DNA from: Acidocella aromatica | GTDB lineage: Bacteria > Pseudomonadota > Alphaproteobacteria > Acetobacterales > Acetobacteraceae | DNA: 64,000 nt | Assembly (NCBI RefSeq): GCF_014201825.1 | Contig: NZ_JACHFJ010000013.1 | Span: 1-64,000 of the forward strand | Direction of reading: 5' to 3' | Position numbers and translations under genes: made by a program | Shown here: positions 54,149-62,415 of the stretch, piece by piece | How the letters are laid out: every line of letters starts with the position of its first letter | Position numbering within the stretch: the stretch's first letter is position 1 | Notes under the pieces: model-generated | What the model was told of the DNA's origin: nothing | Database searches by the model: none | The model's input: only the letters and a program-made list of their open reading frames with translations

Positions 54149-55273
54149 TTGATCCTCAACCGTTATCTGACCCGGGAAATCAGCCGGCCATTCGCTGTCA
54201 TCCTCGGCATTCTCTGCGTGCTGTTCACGGGCTATTCCGTCGCCTCCATCCTTTCGGACGCGGTGAGCGGCCTGCTGCCCACCCTCACCATCGCGGAGTT
54301 GACCGGGCTGAAGCTGCTGATCGCGCTGGACGTGCTAATCCCGATCTCGCTCTATTTCGCGGTGCTGCTCTCCTTCGGGCGGCTCTATGGTGATAGCGAG
54401 TTCACCGCCATGTGGGCGCTGGGGGTTCAGCCCACGCAGATCGCGCGGATCGTGCTGTCTCTCGCCGGGATCGTTGCCCTGGCGGTGGCCGCGCTCTCGC
54501 TGGAGGTGCGGCCCTGGGCTTATCAGACATCGCACAGCGTGACCTGGCATGGCGCCACCAGCCTGGATGTGAACGCCATGCAGGCCGGCACCTTCTATAC
54601 CAGCGAGGACGGGCAGCGAGTGATCTTCCTCACCCACCGGGCCGGCCCCGGCGCCCCCGCGCAGGACGTGTTCGTACGCCGCCAGCTCGCTGGCCATACC
54701 GAGGTGATTTTCGCCAAGCTGGCGTCATCGCTGCAGCAGAGAGCCGCGAGCGGCCAGCATGAGGTCTACCTCACCAACGCGCATGTCTATGAGATCTACC
54801 CGCCCGAGAGCGCGCAGAACGACCAGATCCTCAATGCGCAGGGGCTGATCATCGACCCCGAGAGCGCGCCCGGCGCGGCTCCGGCCTATAATCCCATCAC
54901 CGCCGACAGCCTGGATCTCATGCGCTCCAGTTCGCCGCGCGACATCGCCGAGCTGGAATGGCGGCTCTCCACCCCCATCTCCACCCTGCTTCTCGCCCTG
55001 CTGGCCGTGCCGCTGAGCTACAGCAGAGTGCGGCAGGGTAAATATGCCAAGTTCGGCCAAGCGATCCTGATCTATGCCGGGTACTACCTGCTCTGCACCA
55101 CGGCGCGCACCTGGGTGGAGCACGAAATGATCGGCACGCTGCCCGGCATTTGGTGGGCGCCCGCTCTGCTAGCGCTGGTGCTCACACTGATCCTGGCCAC
55201 CCCGCATTGGCGCAACCGGCGCGCCGCCAAGGCCAGGGCCGCAGCCGCAAAAGCGGGAGCCAACGCCTCATGA
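54149..55273 (+). CDS. LptF/LptG-family permease (LptF-like)
   Basis: A 374-residue protein with the YjgP/YjgQ architecture: three N-terminal membrane helices (PFAVILGILCVLFTGYSVA; LKLLIALDVLIPISLYFAVL; ARIVLSLAGIVALAVAAL), a periplasmic jellyroll of about 150 residues (FYTSEDGQRVIFLTHR), and three C-terminal helices (PISTLLLALLAVPLSYSRVR). In LPS export LptF and LptG form the LptB2FG extractor. I prefer the TTG at 54149 because families begin (M)ILNRYLTREI; an ATG at 54101 would add 16 unlikely residues. Its place between sphingolipid operons is unusual. Confidence 0.85.
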   Translation: MILNRYLTREISRPFAVILGILCVLFTGYSVASILSDAVSGLLPTLTIAELTGLKLLIALDVLIPISLYFAVLLSFGRLYGDSEFTAMWALGVQPTQIARIVLSLAGIVALAVAALSLEVRPWAYQTSHSVTWHGATSLDVNAMQAGTFYTSEDGQRVIFLTHRAGPGAPAQDVFVRRQLAGHTEVIFAKLASSLQQRAASGQHEVYLTNAHVYEIYPPESAQNDQILNAQGLIIDPESAPGAAPAYNPITADSLDLMRSSSPRDIAELEWRLSTPISTLLLALLAVPLSYSRVRQGKYAKFGQAILIYAGYYLLCTTARTWVEHEMIGTLPGIWWAPALLALVLTLILATPHWRNRRAAKARAAAAKAGANAS

Positions 55274-56349
55274 ACCTGCTCGACCATTACATCTCGGCCA
55301 CGGTGCTGCGCGGCTTTCTGCTCATCGTCGCGGTGCTGACCGTGCTGTTCAGCCTGCTCGCTTTTGTCGAGCAGCTCGGCTTTGTCGGCCAGGGGCATTA
55401 CAGCGCCAAGGACGCGCTGCTCTGCGTGCTGCTCACGGCACCCTACCGCGTGGTGCAGATCACCCCCGTGGCCATGCTGCTGGGCGCGCTGCTGGCACTC
55501 GGTGGCCTCGCGCGCAATTCGGAGCTGATCGCCTTCCGCGCTCTGGGCGTGTCGGAGACACAGATCGTCGGGGCGCTGATGAAGCTCGCGGTGCCGATCG
55601 CCGTCGCGCTGTTCCTGATCGCGCAATTCGTGATCCCGCCGGGTCAGCTGATGGCCCAGCACGTCCAGGCCGCAGCCTCGGGCGAGGAAGCCCCCCTGCG
55701 CAGCGCCGGGGGGTTCTGGGTGGAGCATGACCGCCAGTATCTCAACGTGCAACGCTTCGGCTACGGCAATGTGCCTGAGAGTATCGACATCTACACCTTC
55801 AACGACGACGGCAGCCTGAACAGCTACACCCATGCCAAGCGCGCCGAGGTGGAGCCGGATGGCACATGGATGCTGATCGGCGTGCTGCAGAAAACCGTCG
55901 ACGCCACGCATTTCACCACCATCACGCTGGACGCGCTGCCCTGGCCGTCCTTCATCTCCTCGCATCAGTTGCGGCTACTGATGCTACCGCCGGAGATGAT
56001 GCCGCCCATCGCGCTGTACCGCTATATCGGCGAGCGCAAGCGCCTGGACCAGCAGGCCCAGCGCGACGAGCTGACATTCTGGACCATGGTCAGCGTGCCG
56101 CTCTCGCTGTTCGGCATGGCCATGATCGCCGCCCCATTCGTGTTCGGCGTGCAGCGCATGCAAGGGGCCGGACGGCAGCTGCTCATCGGCGCGCTGCTCG
56201 GCATCGGGTTTCAGGTCGGCCAGCAGGTGATTTTCTATCTAGGCCTGCGACTCAGCCTGAACCCGGCCATCACGGCGTTGGCGCCCTCGGTCGCGCTGAT
56301 AGGCTGCGCGGCCTATCTGATCCGCCGTATGCAGGTGGAGCTGAAGTAA
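55270..56349 (+). CDS. LptF/LptG-family permease (LptG-like)
   Basis: A 359-residue partner of the preceding gene: MNLLDHYISATVLRGFLLIV, helices to about 125, periplasmic jellyroll (VEHDRQYLNVQRFGYGNVPE), then C-terminal helices with FWTMVSVPLSLFGMAMIAAPFVFG and RRMQVELK at the end. Its ATG overlaps the lptF stop (ATGA), and its stop is 3 bp from the convergent CDP-alcohol phosphotransferase. No lptD, lptA, lptB or lptC is nearby. Confidence 0.87.
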   Translation: MNLLDHYISATVLRGFLLIVAVLTVLFSLLAFVEQLGFVGQGHYSAKDALLCVLLTAPYRVVQITPVAMLLGALLALGGLARNSELIAFRALGVSETQIVGALMKLAVPIAVALFLIAQFVIPPGQLMAQHVQAAASGEEAPLRSAGGFWVEHDRQYLNVQRFGYGNVPESIDIYTFNDDGSLNSYTHAKRAEVEPDGTWMLIGVLQKTVDATHFTTITLDALPWPSFISSHQLRLLMLPPEMMPPIALYRYIGERKRLDQQAQRDELTFWTMVSVPLSLFGMAMIAAPFVFGVQRMQGAGRQLLIGALLGIGFQVGQQVIFYLGLRLSLNPAITALAPSVALIGCAAYLIRRMQVELK

Positions 56350-56352
56350 AGT

Positions 56353-57270
56353 TTAGAGCCGAGCCGCGTGGTCGAGGAACAGCCGGTAGCGCCGGCGCTG
56401 GCTGGCCAGCAGCCAAGCCATGATGGCGCTGAAACCGAAAACCTCGAACAGGAAATAGAACATCGGCATGCCCGCCACCGCGAACAGGAAAATCGCGATG
56501 GTGCGGTAATTCGCCGAGAGGATAGACCAGCGGCGCACCGAGGGGGCAAACGTCTCGCGGTAGTCCCGGCGCAGTACGGCCTCGCATTCCGGCTTGGCGG
56601 CTAGAATCGTCTCCAGCTCCCGGTTGAATCCGGCGGCACCGCCCGTGGCCGCAATCTGAACCCGCGCGTATAGGCCATGCAGCAGATTGGCCGCGCGCTT
56701 GAGCATGGGCTGCCCCTGGCGCTCCGCCTGCGGCGGATGCAAATCCGGCAGCGCGGCGGATTTCCGCCCCCAGCCCCAGAAATTATATTGCTGGCGCTGC
56801 AGCTCATAGGCAGCCGACTGCACCGCGTGGCACAGCCCCGAAACCGCCACCAGCCCCCAGACCCAGGTGCCGACATAGCGGCTGAGCGTCAGCGCCAGGG
56901 CGACATAGACGGCGGTGAATGTGACATAGTCGCAGATGCCATCGATGATCTTGCCCAGCTCGGAAAACGAGTTGGTGAGCCGGGCGAGTTGGCCGTCGGC
57001 GCCGTCCAGCACATGCCAAGCAAACATCAGCGCGAAGCCGAGCACGCAGAACCACGGATGCGGGTACCAGTGATAGGCGAGCGCCGCCGCCACACCGCAG
57101 CCCATGCCGGCCAGCGACACGGCATTAGGCGAAATGCCCAGCCGCGCACAATGCGGGACAATCCAGGCGGAGAGAGGGTGGATGACGTAGAGGTTGGTCG
57201 GCTCCTCGATTTCCGAGGTACGGCGGACGGGTTCGGCTGGTGCCGCCCCACCGGGAATGTCCTGCTGCAT
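56353..57270 (-). CDS. CDP-alcohol phosphotransferase, candidate inositol-phosphoceramide synthase
   Basis: A 305-residue membrane enzyme with the complete CDP-alcohol phosphotransferase motif: D89-G-A-D92-G93...A-R97, then G106...D110...D114 (DGADGQLAR and GKIIDGICD). About six to seven helices; longer than PgsA (about 180-200), with extra C-terminal helices and a cytosolic insert (about 155-245). The family moves a phospho-alcohol from a CDP-activated donor, or a phosphatidyl group from CDP-DAG. Because it is cotranscribed with an inositol-phosphate synthase and a nucleotidyltransferase, I infer CDP-inositol as donor and ceramide (or DAG) as acceptor. PI-phosphate synthase is the alternative. 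Confidence 0.82.
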   Translation of the reverse strand: MQQDIPGGAAPAEPVRRTSEIEEPTNLYVIHPLSAWIVPHCARLGISPNAVSLAGMGCGVAAALAYHWYPHPWFCVLGFALMFAWHVLDGADGQLARLTNSFSELGKIIDGICDYVTFTAVYVALALTLSRYVGTWVWGLVAVSGLCHAVQSAAYELQRQQYNFWGWGRKSAALPDLHPPQAERQGQPMLKRAANLLHGLYARVQIAATGGAAGFNRELETILAAKPECEAVLRRDYRETFAPSVRRWSILSANYRTIAIFLFAVAGMPMFYFLFEVFGFSAIMAWLLASQRRRYRLFLDHAARL

Positions 57271-57278
57271 GGCGGAGG

Positions 57279-57995
57279 TTACAGCTGTCCGGCTTCGAGC
57301 AGCTGTTCCGCCTTGGCGAAGGCGGCCGGGTCGTCGACGTCGACCCAGAGGCGGTTCTTAATGTCGAACACGCGGGCCTTGCCCCATTCGGCCAGCACAT
57401 TCATCGCACCGGAGATGCTGTCATCGCCGCGGGACTGGCTTTCCACCAGCGCGTCGAACATCACCGGGGTGCAGAGGAACACGCCCGTGTCGAAGCAGTT
57501 GAAGTCGCGGATAACCTTGCCGATGTGCATGAGCTTGTCGCCCTGGCACTTCACGCGGGTCACGTCCTCGGGATCGTTCAGCGGGCTGTCGATGTTGAAA
57601 TCCACGGCCAGCGTCACGGTACCCGGCTCGAAGGGTGCTGCTATCAGCGCCCGGAAGATCTCCGGGTCCACCAGATGGTCACACATCGTCAGCAGAAAAG
57701 GTTCGTCGATAAACTGCTTGGCCGTGAGCACGGACACGCCATTGGCGCGGTCCCAGGCACGGTTGAAGATGCGGGTGATGCGCACGTCAATGCGCTTGGC
57801 GATCTCACCCAGCTTCTCCTGCAGCGTTTCCGCCCGGTAGCCGGTGACGACGAAAAACTCATCGACTCCGGCAGCCTGGGCATTGCCGATCACGCGTTCG
57901 ATCAGCGGCACGCCCTTGATGGGGATCAGGGGCTTCAGCTCGCCTTTTTCACGGAGCCTCGTGCCCTGACCGGCCGCGACAATCAGGCATTTCAT
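57279..57995 (-). CDS. Nucleotidyltransferase, candidate CTP:inositol-phosphate cytidylyltransferase
   Basis: A 238-residue GT-A-like sugar-phosphate nucleotidyltransferase: MKCLIVAAGQGTRLREKGELK-type P loop, KPLIPIKGVPLIERVI, DRANGVSVLTAKQFID, the metal Asp in LTMCDHLVD, FDTGVFLC and DVDDPAAFAKAE. The pattern is nearest to LicC-like phosphocholine and archaeal inositol-1-phosphate cytidylyltransferases (IPCT, first domain of the di-inositol phosphate enzymes) rather than to RmlA/GalU. Its ATG overlaps the stop of the inositol-phosphate synthase gene, which makes inositol phosphate the natural substrate. Specificity is inference. Confidence 0.78.
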   Translation of the reverse strand: MKCLIVAAGQGTRLREKGELKPLIPIKGVPLIERVIGNAQAAGVDEFFVVTGYRAETLQEKLGEIAKRIDVRITRIFNRAWDRANGVSVLTAKQFIDEPFLLTMCDHLVDPEIFRALIAAPFEPGTVTLAVDFNIDSPLNDPEDVTRVKCQGDKLMHIGKVIRDFNCFDTGVFLCTPVMFDALVESQSRGDDSISGAMNVLAEWGKARVFDIKNRLWVDVDDPAAFAKAEQLLEAGQL

Positions 57996-59128
57996 CCGAC
58001 GGCCGAGACCTTCACCGGCGCGGAGTAGCGGTTGATGAACGTCTCGGTCATCTCATACGCCACATCGTCGGTGTACTGCACCGGGGGATGCTTGCAGAAA
58101 TAGGCGCTCGGGCCTTCCAGAAGGCCACCAATACCGTGATCCAGCGCCAGCTTGCAGCAACGGATCATGTCGATGACCACGCCAGCGGAGTTCGGCGAAT
58201 CCTGCACCGAGAGGCGCAGTTCCAGATCCATCGGGACATCGCCGAAGAGCTGGCCTTCCATGCGGATGAAGCAGATCTTGTTGTCGTTCTGCCAGGGCAC
58301 GTAGTCGCTCGGGCCGACATGGATGTCTTCGTTCTCCATGCGCTTCTTGGCGACAGCCTGCACCGCCTCGGTCTTCGACTTCTTCTTGGAAGCCAGGCGG
58401 TCCTGGTTCTTCATGTTGAGGAAGTCGGTATTGCCGCCGGTGTTGAGCTGGTAGGTGCGCAGCAGCTTCACGCCGCGCTTGGCGAAGATATCCGTCAGCA
58501 CGCGGTGGGTGATGGTGGCGCCCAGCTGGGACTTGATGTCGTCGCCGATGATGGGAATGTTGCGGGCCTTGAAGCGCTCGGCGTAGCTCTTATCCGAGGC
58601 GATGAACACCGGCATGTTGTTGATGAAGGCCACACCGGCCTCCAGCGCGCATTCGGCGTAGAAGCGAGCGGCCTTCTCGGAGCCCACCGGCATGTAGTTC
58701 AGCAGCACTTCGGCGCGGGTGCGCTTCAGCTCGGCCACGATTTCTTCCTTGGTCAGCTCCGTGGCGGTGGAGCGCACGAAGGTGCGGTCCTCGTCATAGG
58801 CGGCCATATGCTCGGAGATGCCGTCCAGCACCTGGCCCATCTGCACGGTCACGCCGCTGTCCGGGATGTTGGACTCGAACACCTTGGTGCAGTTCGGCTT
58901 GGCGAAGATAGCGCGGCTAACGTCCTGGCCGACCTTGCGGGCGTCCACGTCGAACGCGGCGACGACCTCAATATCGCACGGCTTGTAGCCGCCGATCTCG
59001 GTGTGCATCAGCCCGACCACGCCTTCGCGGCAGCGCTCCGGAGTATAGTAGTGGATGCCCTGAATCAGAGAGCTCGCACAATTCCCGATCCCGGCAATCG
59101 CAATCCGGATGCGGCTTTTATTCGCCAT
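57992..59128 (-). CDS. ino1: Inositol-3-phosphate (myo-inositol-1-phosphate) synthase
   Basis: A 378-residue NAD-dependent synthase making inositol phosphate from glucose-6-phosphate. Bacterial-type motifs: IAIAGIGNCASSLIQGI (NAD loop), LLNYMPVGSEKA, IGDDIKSQLGATITHR, YQLNTGGNTDFLNM and SKKKSKTEAV (catalytic lysines). Starts at the ATG at 59128 (MANKSRIRI). First gene of ino1-cytidylyltransferase-CDP-alcohol phosphotransferase. Inositol synthesis is rare in proteobacteria, so its presence in a ceramide cluster is informative. Confidence 0.93.
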   Translation of the reverse strand: MANKSRIRIAIAGIGNCASSLIQGIHYYTPERCREGVVGLMHTEIGGYKPCDIEVVAAFDVDARKVGQDVSRAIFAKPNCTKVFESNIPDSGVTVQMGQVLDGISEHMAAYDEDRTFVRSTATELTKEEIVAELKRTRAEVLLNYMPVGSEKAARFYAECALEAGVAFINNMPVFIASDKSYAERFKARNIPIIGDDIKSQLGATITHRVLTDIFAKRGVKLLRTYQLNTGGNTDFLNMKNQDRLASKKKSKTEAVQAVAKKRMENEDIHVGPSDYVPWQNDNKICFIRMEGQLFGDVPMDLELRLSVQDSPNSAGVVIDMIRCCKLALDHGIGGLLEGPSAYFCKHPPVQYTDDVAYEMTETFINRYSAPVKVSAVG

Positions 59129-59531
59129 GATGAACCTCGTACACGATAAAAATTCTTTGGAAAAACAACGAAGAAGGAGAGACAGCGCGCACAAGCGCAA
59201 CCGCCCCGCCCATCCAGACGGGGGCCTCGACCGTACCGTTCATTTGCGCCGCCCGGGCTTTAAACCCCTGCCAGCCTGCACCCAGATCTCCGCCGTCCCC
59301 AATCCAACTCTCTCCTGCCAGCGCGGCACCGCCAACCCGAGGCTTTGATCACTCAACGCCATGACCGAGCAATCCTTTGCCCGGCCTGCCTGCCTTGCAA
59401 CCTCCGGCCATTGGCGGAAACGCAACAGGGTTAGGTCATAAACACTGCGCTTATAGTAGTGGGCCAACCTACAATGTTGGCGGATATGTCGCAAGCATGA
59501 CAGCCAGCATAACCTTACAACCGGGGCAAAG
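59129..59531. other. Intergenic region upstream of ino1, no gene supported
   Basis: About 400 bp between the GT32 gene stop and ino1, both on the minus strand. It contains a 6-bp inverted repeat GCCAAC-CTACAAT-GTTGGC (59463-59481) and a TATAAG box on the minus strand (59455-59450), perhaps parts of the ino1 promoter. An 84-codon open frame (59240-59494) has no recognisable homology or ribosome-binding site. Confidence 0.5.
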
Positions 59532-60500
59532 TCACGCTAATCCTGGCAGCCCGTGGAGGGCGGAACAGACCAGCGCGCTGTACAGTTGGCTGTCGCGGTG
59601 TTCGCGCACATAGCCGGGGCTGATGCGCGCGACGTAAGGCTTACTGCGCACCGAGGCATACCAATGCACGACTCTGGTATCCGGCGGCAGTACCTGTTCC
59701 AGCCTGGGGGCGCGGCTGGGCCTGAACCAGTGCTCCGAAATCTCCGGTGCCAGCGGGTAGAACACCGGTGGCGGATGGATGGTCAGCTCCTCCGCCGGGT
59801 AATGGCTGATAAGCGCCTGCAGCAGGTCCGGCCCCAGGGCGTAGGGTTCTGTCTGGCGTTCCCGCGGCAGCGCCAACATGGCGCGCAGATAAGCGCCGAA
59901 CAGCGCCGCCCCCGGTGTTGCGCCCATCACGGCGTTGTTCACGCCGGGGAAATACCACTCCTCAACACGCCGGAACGCCCGCCAGCCGCCGGGGAGTAGG
60001 CGCATGGCCTTGCGCAGCACATCTAGCGTGAGGTGCTTGGCCCAGATGAGCGGCGAGCGCGAGCTGCGCACCGCATGCGGCCAGACGATGAATTCTGAGC
60101 CGACGAATTGCGGCACCCCGAGCAAGGGGCGCAGCGAGGCGACGGTGATGGTGTCCAGATCGAGATAAATCCCGCCTTCAAGATACAGGATGGCGGCGCG
60201 CAGGACGTCGGCGCGCATCACCGGGCTGGTCAGCCTTGCATAAAGCGCGGTCAGGCCTTCCCCTACCCCAAGCCTAGTCTGCGCCTGGGCAAGGCGGGCC
60301 ATGGGGTCGGTCAGCTCCAGGCGCACACCGGAAGCTTGGCGCAGGGCGCGCAACTCGGGGCCGTCTTCCAGCTCATCGGTATGGTGCAGGACCACTTCGT
60401 CCATCCCGCCACGCTCGGCGGCGGAAAGCACGGCGAACACATAGGCCCAGGGAAGACGCTTGCCGATCCAGCAGAAATGCACGCAGGCGGGAATGGTCAT
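59532..60500 (-). CDS. GT32-type glycosyltransferase with DXD motif
   Basis: A 322-residue enzyme: TIPACVHFCWIGKRLPWAYV at the N-terminus and the Gly_transf_sug signature MRADVLRAAILYLEGGIYLDLDT with the metal/nucleotide-sugar DxD, then NNAVMGATPG. The fold is shared by bacterial capsule and O-antigen transferases and by yeast Sur1/Csh1, which mannosylate inositol phosphoceramide. I start at the ATG at 60500 (MTIPAC); an upstream start at 60533 is possible. Divergent from the acyl-AMP ligase, upstream of ino1. Acting on inositol phosphoceramide is a hypothesis from context. Confidence 0.8.
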   Translation of the reverse strand: MTIPACVHFCWIGKRLPWAYVFAVLSAAERGGMDEVVLHHTDELEDGPELRALRQASGVRLELTDPMARLAQAQTRLGVGEGLTALYARLTSPVMRADVLRAAILYLEGGIYLDLDTITVASLRPLLGVPQFVGSEFIVWPHAVRSSRSPLIWAKHLTLDVLRKAMRLLPGGWRAFRRVEEWYFPGVNNAVMGATPGAALFGAYLRAMLALPRERQTEPYALGPDLLQALISHYPAEELTIHPPPVFYPLAPEISEHWFRPSRAPRLEQVLPPDTRVVHWYASVRSKPYVARISPGYVREHRDSQLYSALVCSALHGLPGLA

Positions 60501-60675
60501 GCGGAGCTGGTCTGCCAATGGTGGGGGTCGCAAATGGGCGGGGTAGATAGGCCGGGGCGGGATGGGCCGTCAACCGCCCCCGTCTGACGCCAAGCTGGGC
60601 TCATTGTAACGGCATTGCCATTCCAACTCGACTCTGTTAGCCCGGAAAGCCGTATCAACGCCTTATCCCAGCAGT

Positions 60676-62415
60676 ATGACAGAGCTATCGCCAACCCGTT
60701 TTTCCGGGCAGACCATACGTTACGCCGACTTCGGCACCATTGCCGAGGCGCTGGACTATGCCGCCCAAGGTAACGCCGGGTTCAACTTCTATTCCGGTAA
60801 GGGACAGTTGGTTGAAACCCTGCCCTACAGTGCACTGCGCGAGCAGGCGCTGAGCCTTGCCGCACGCATGCTGGGAGCCGGGCTGCGCCCGGGCGACAAG
60901 GTCGCGCTGATCGCCGAAAGCGATGGCGACTTCACCCGCACCTTCTTCGCCTGCCAATATGCCGGGCTGGTGCCCGCCCCGCTGCCGCTGCCCGCGGCCT
61001 TCGGCGGCAAGGACGGCTATATCGCCCATCTGCGCCGCATGGTCGCCAGCGCCCATGCCGTGGCCCTACTTGGCCCAGCCGTACTGGAGGCGTGGCTCGC
61101 CGAGACCGCGCAAGGGCTGGATCTGCGCCTCGCCGGCACCTTCTCCCTGCTGGATAACGTGCCCCCCAGCACCGAGCCCCTGCCCGCGCAGAACCCCAAT
61201 TCGCTCGCTTATCTGCAGTTTTCCTCGGGCAGCACGCGTTTCCCGCTGGGTGTGGCCGTCACGCAACATGCCTTCATGGCGAATGCCCATTGCATGGCGC
61301 GCTACGGCCTCGCGGTAACTGCCGAGGACCGCTGCACCACATGGCTGCCCTATTACCATGACATGGGTCTGGTCGGCTTTTTCCTGATGCCGATGGCATG
61401 CCAGCTCTCGGTGGACATTCTGCCGACGCGCGAATTCGCCCGCCGCCCGCTGCTCTGGCTGGACCTGATCGGCCGCAATCGCGGCGCCGTCTCGTTCAGC
61501 CCGTCTTTCGGCTACGAATTGTGCCTGCGCCGCGCGGAAACCGCCTCCATCGAAGGACTGAACCTCTCCAGCTGGCGCCGTGCCGGCATTGGTGGCGACA
61601 TGGTGCGCCCCGCCGTGCTCGAGCGCTTTGCCGAGCGCTTCGGCCCGCAGGGCTTCTCCACCGGAGCCTTCGTGCCCTGCTACGGCATGGCAGAGGCGAC
61701 CCTGGCGCTCAGCTTCACCCCGCCCGGCCAGGGCGCGGTGCAGGATGTCATCGACGGCACAATCCTGGAAGACGAGCACCGCGCCGTGCCCGCTCATGCA
61801 GGCAGTGCCCGCACCCGCAGCTTCGTTTTGTGCGGCCGCATGCTCCCGGACCATGAAGCCGAAATCCGCGACGAGAACGGCGAACTTCTGCCTGACCGGC
61901 AGGTGGGGCGCATCTATGTGCGCGGCCCTAGCCTGATGCTCGGCTATTATGGCGAACCGGAAGAAACCGCTCGCGTGCTGGACGCCGATGGCTGGCTCGA
62001 TACCGGCGATCTCGGCTATTTCCTGGACGGCCAGCTCGTCATCACCGGCCGCGCCAAGGACCTGATCCTGGTGAATGGCCGCAATGTGTGGCCGCAGGAC
62101 CTGGAATGGGCGGCGGAAGCTGATATGCCCCTGCTACGCAGCGGCGATGTCGCGGTGTTCTCGGTCGATAATGGCACGGCTGAAGAGGTTGTGGTTCTGG
62201 TGCAGTGCCGCACCACCGATCCGGCGGCACGCGAGGCGCTGATCCACGACATCACCAAGTTCTTCCGCGGCCGCCATGGCCTGGAGACCCGCGTGGTTCT
62301 GGTTCCGCCGCGCAGCCTGCCGCAGACCTCGTCGGGCAAGCTCAGCCGCAGCCGCGCCCGCGCGATGTATCTCGAAGGTGCCTTCCAGCCGGCCAAGACC
62401 TCCAACGCGGCATGA
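60676..62415 (+). CDS. Fatty acyl-AMP ligase / acyl-ACP synthetase of the ceramide pathway
   Basis: A 579-residue ANL-superfamily enzyme: ATP loop LQFSSGSTRFPLGV, TTWLPYYHDMGLVGFFL, PCYGMAEATLAL, VRGPSLMLGYY, DTGDLGYF, GRAKDLILVNGRNVWPQDLE and the adenylating lysine in PQTSSGKLSR. The YYHDMGLVG stretch is typical of fatty acyl-AMP ligases, which hand acyl groups to carrier proteins rather than CoA. Caulobacter has a matching gene (AasR) that charges the sphingolipid ACP; here the ACP is at 53.7 kb. Its TGA overlaps the ATG 62412 of the following reductase region. Confidence 0.9.
   Translation: MTELSPTRFSGQTIRYADFGTIAEALDYAAQGNAGFNFYSGKGQLVETLPYSALREQALSLAARMLGAGLRPGDKVALIAESDGDFTRTFFACQYAGLVPAPLPLPAAFGGKDGYIAHLRRMVASAHAVALLGPAVLEAWLAETAQGLDLRLAGTFSLLDNVPPSTEPLPAQNPNSLAYLQFSSGSTRFPLGVAVTQHAFMANAHCMARYGLAVTAEDRCTTWLPYYHDMGLVGFFLMPMACQLSVDILPTREFARRPLLWLDLIGRNRGAVSFSPSFGYELCLRRAETASIEGLNLSSWRRAGIGGDMVRPAVLERFAERFGPQGFSTGAFVPCYGMAEATLALSFTPPGQGAVQDVIDGTILEDEHRAVPAHAGSARTRSFVLCGRMLPDHEAEIRDENGELLPDRQVGRIYVRGPSLMLGYYGEPEETARVLDADGWLDTGDLGYFLDGQLVITGRAKDLILVNGRNVWPQDLEWAAEADMPLLRSGDVAVFSVDNGTAEEVVVLVQCRTTDPAAREALIHDITKFFRGRHGLETRVVLVPPRSLPQTSSGKLSRSRARAMYLEGAFQPAKTSNAA

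Noticed and set aside
58088-59149. 353-codon open frame antisense to ino1
   Set aside because: Shadow of the inositol-phosphate synthase; no coding signature.
59240-59494. 84-codon open frame upstream of ino1
   Set aside because: No recognisable domain, no ribosome-binding site, odd composition; kept as intergenic.
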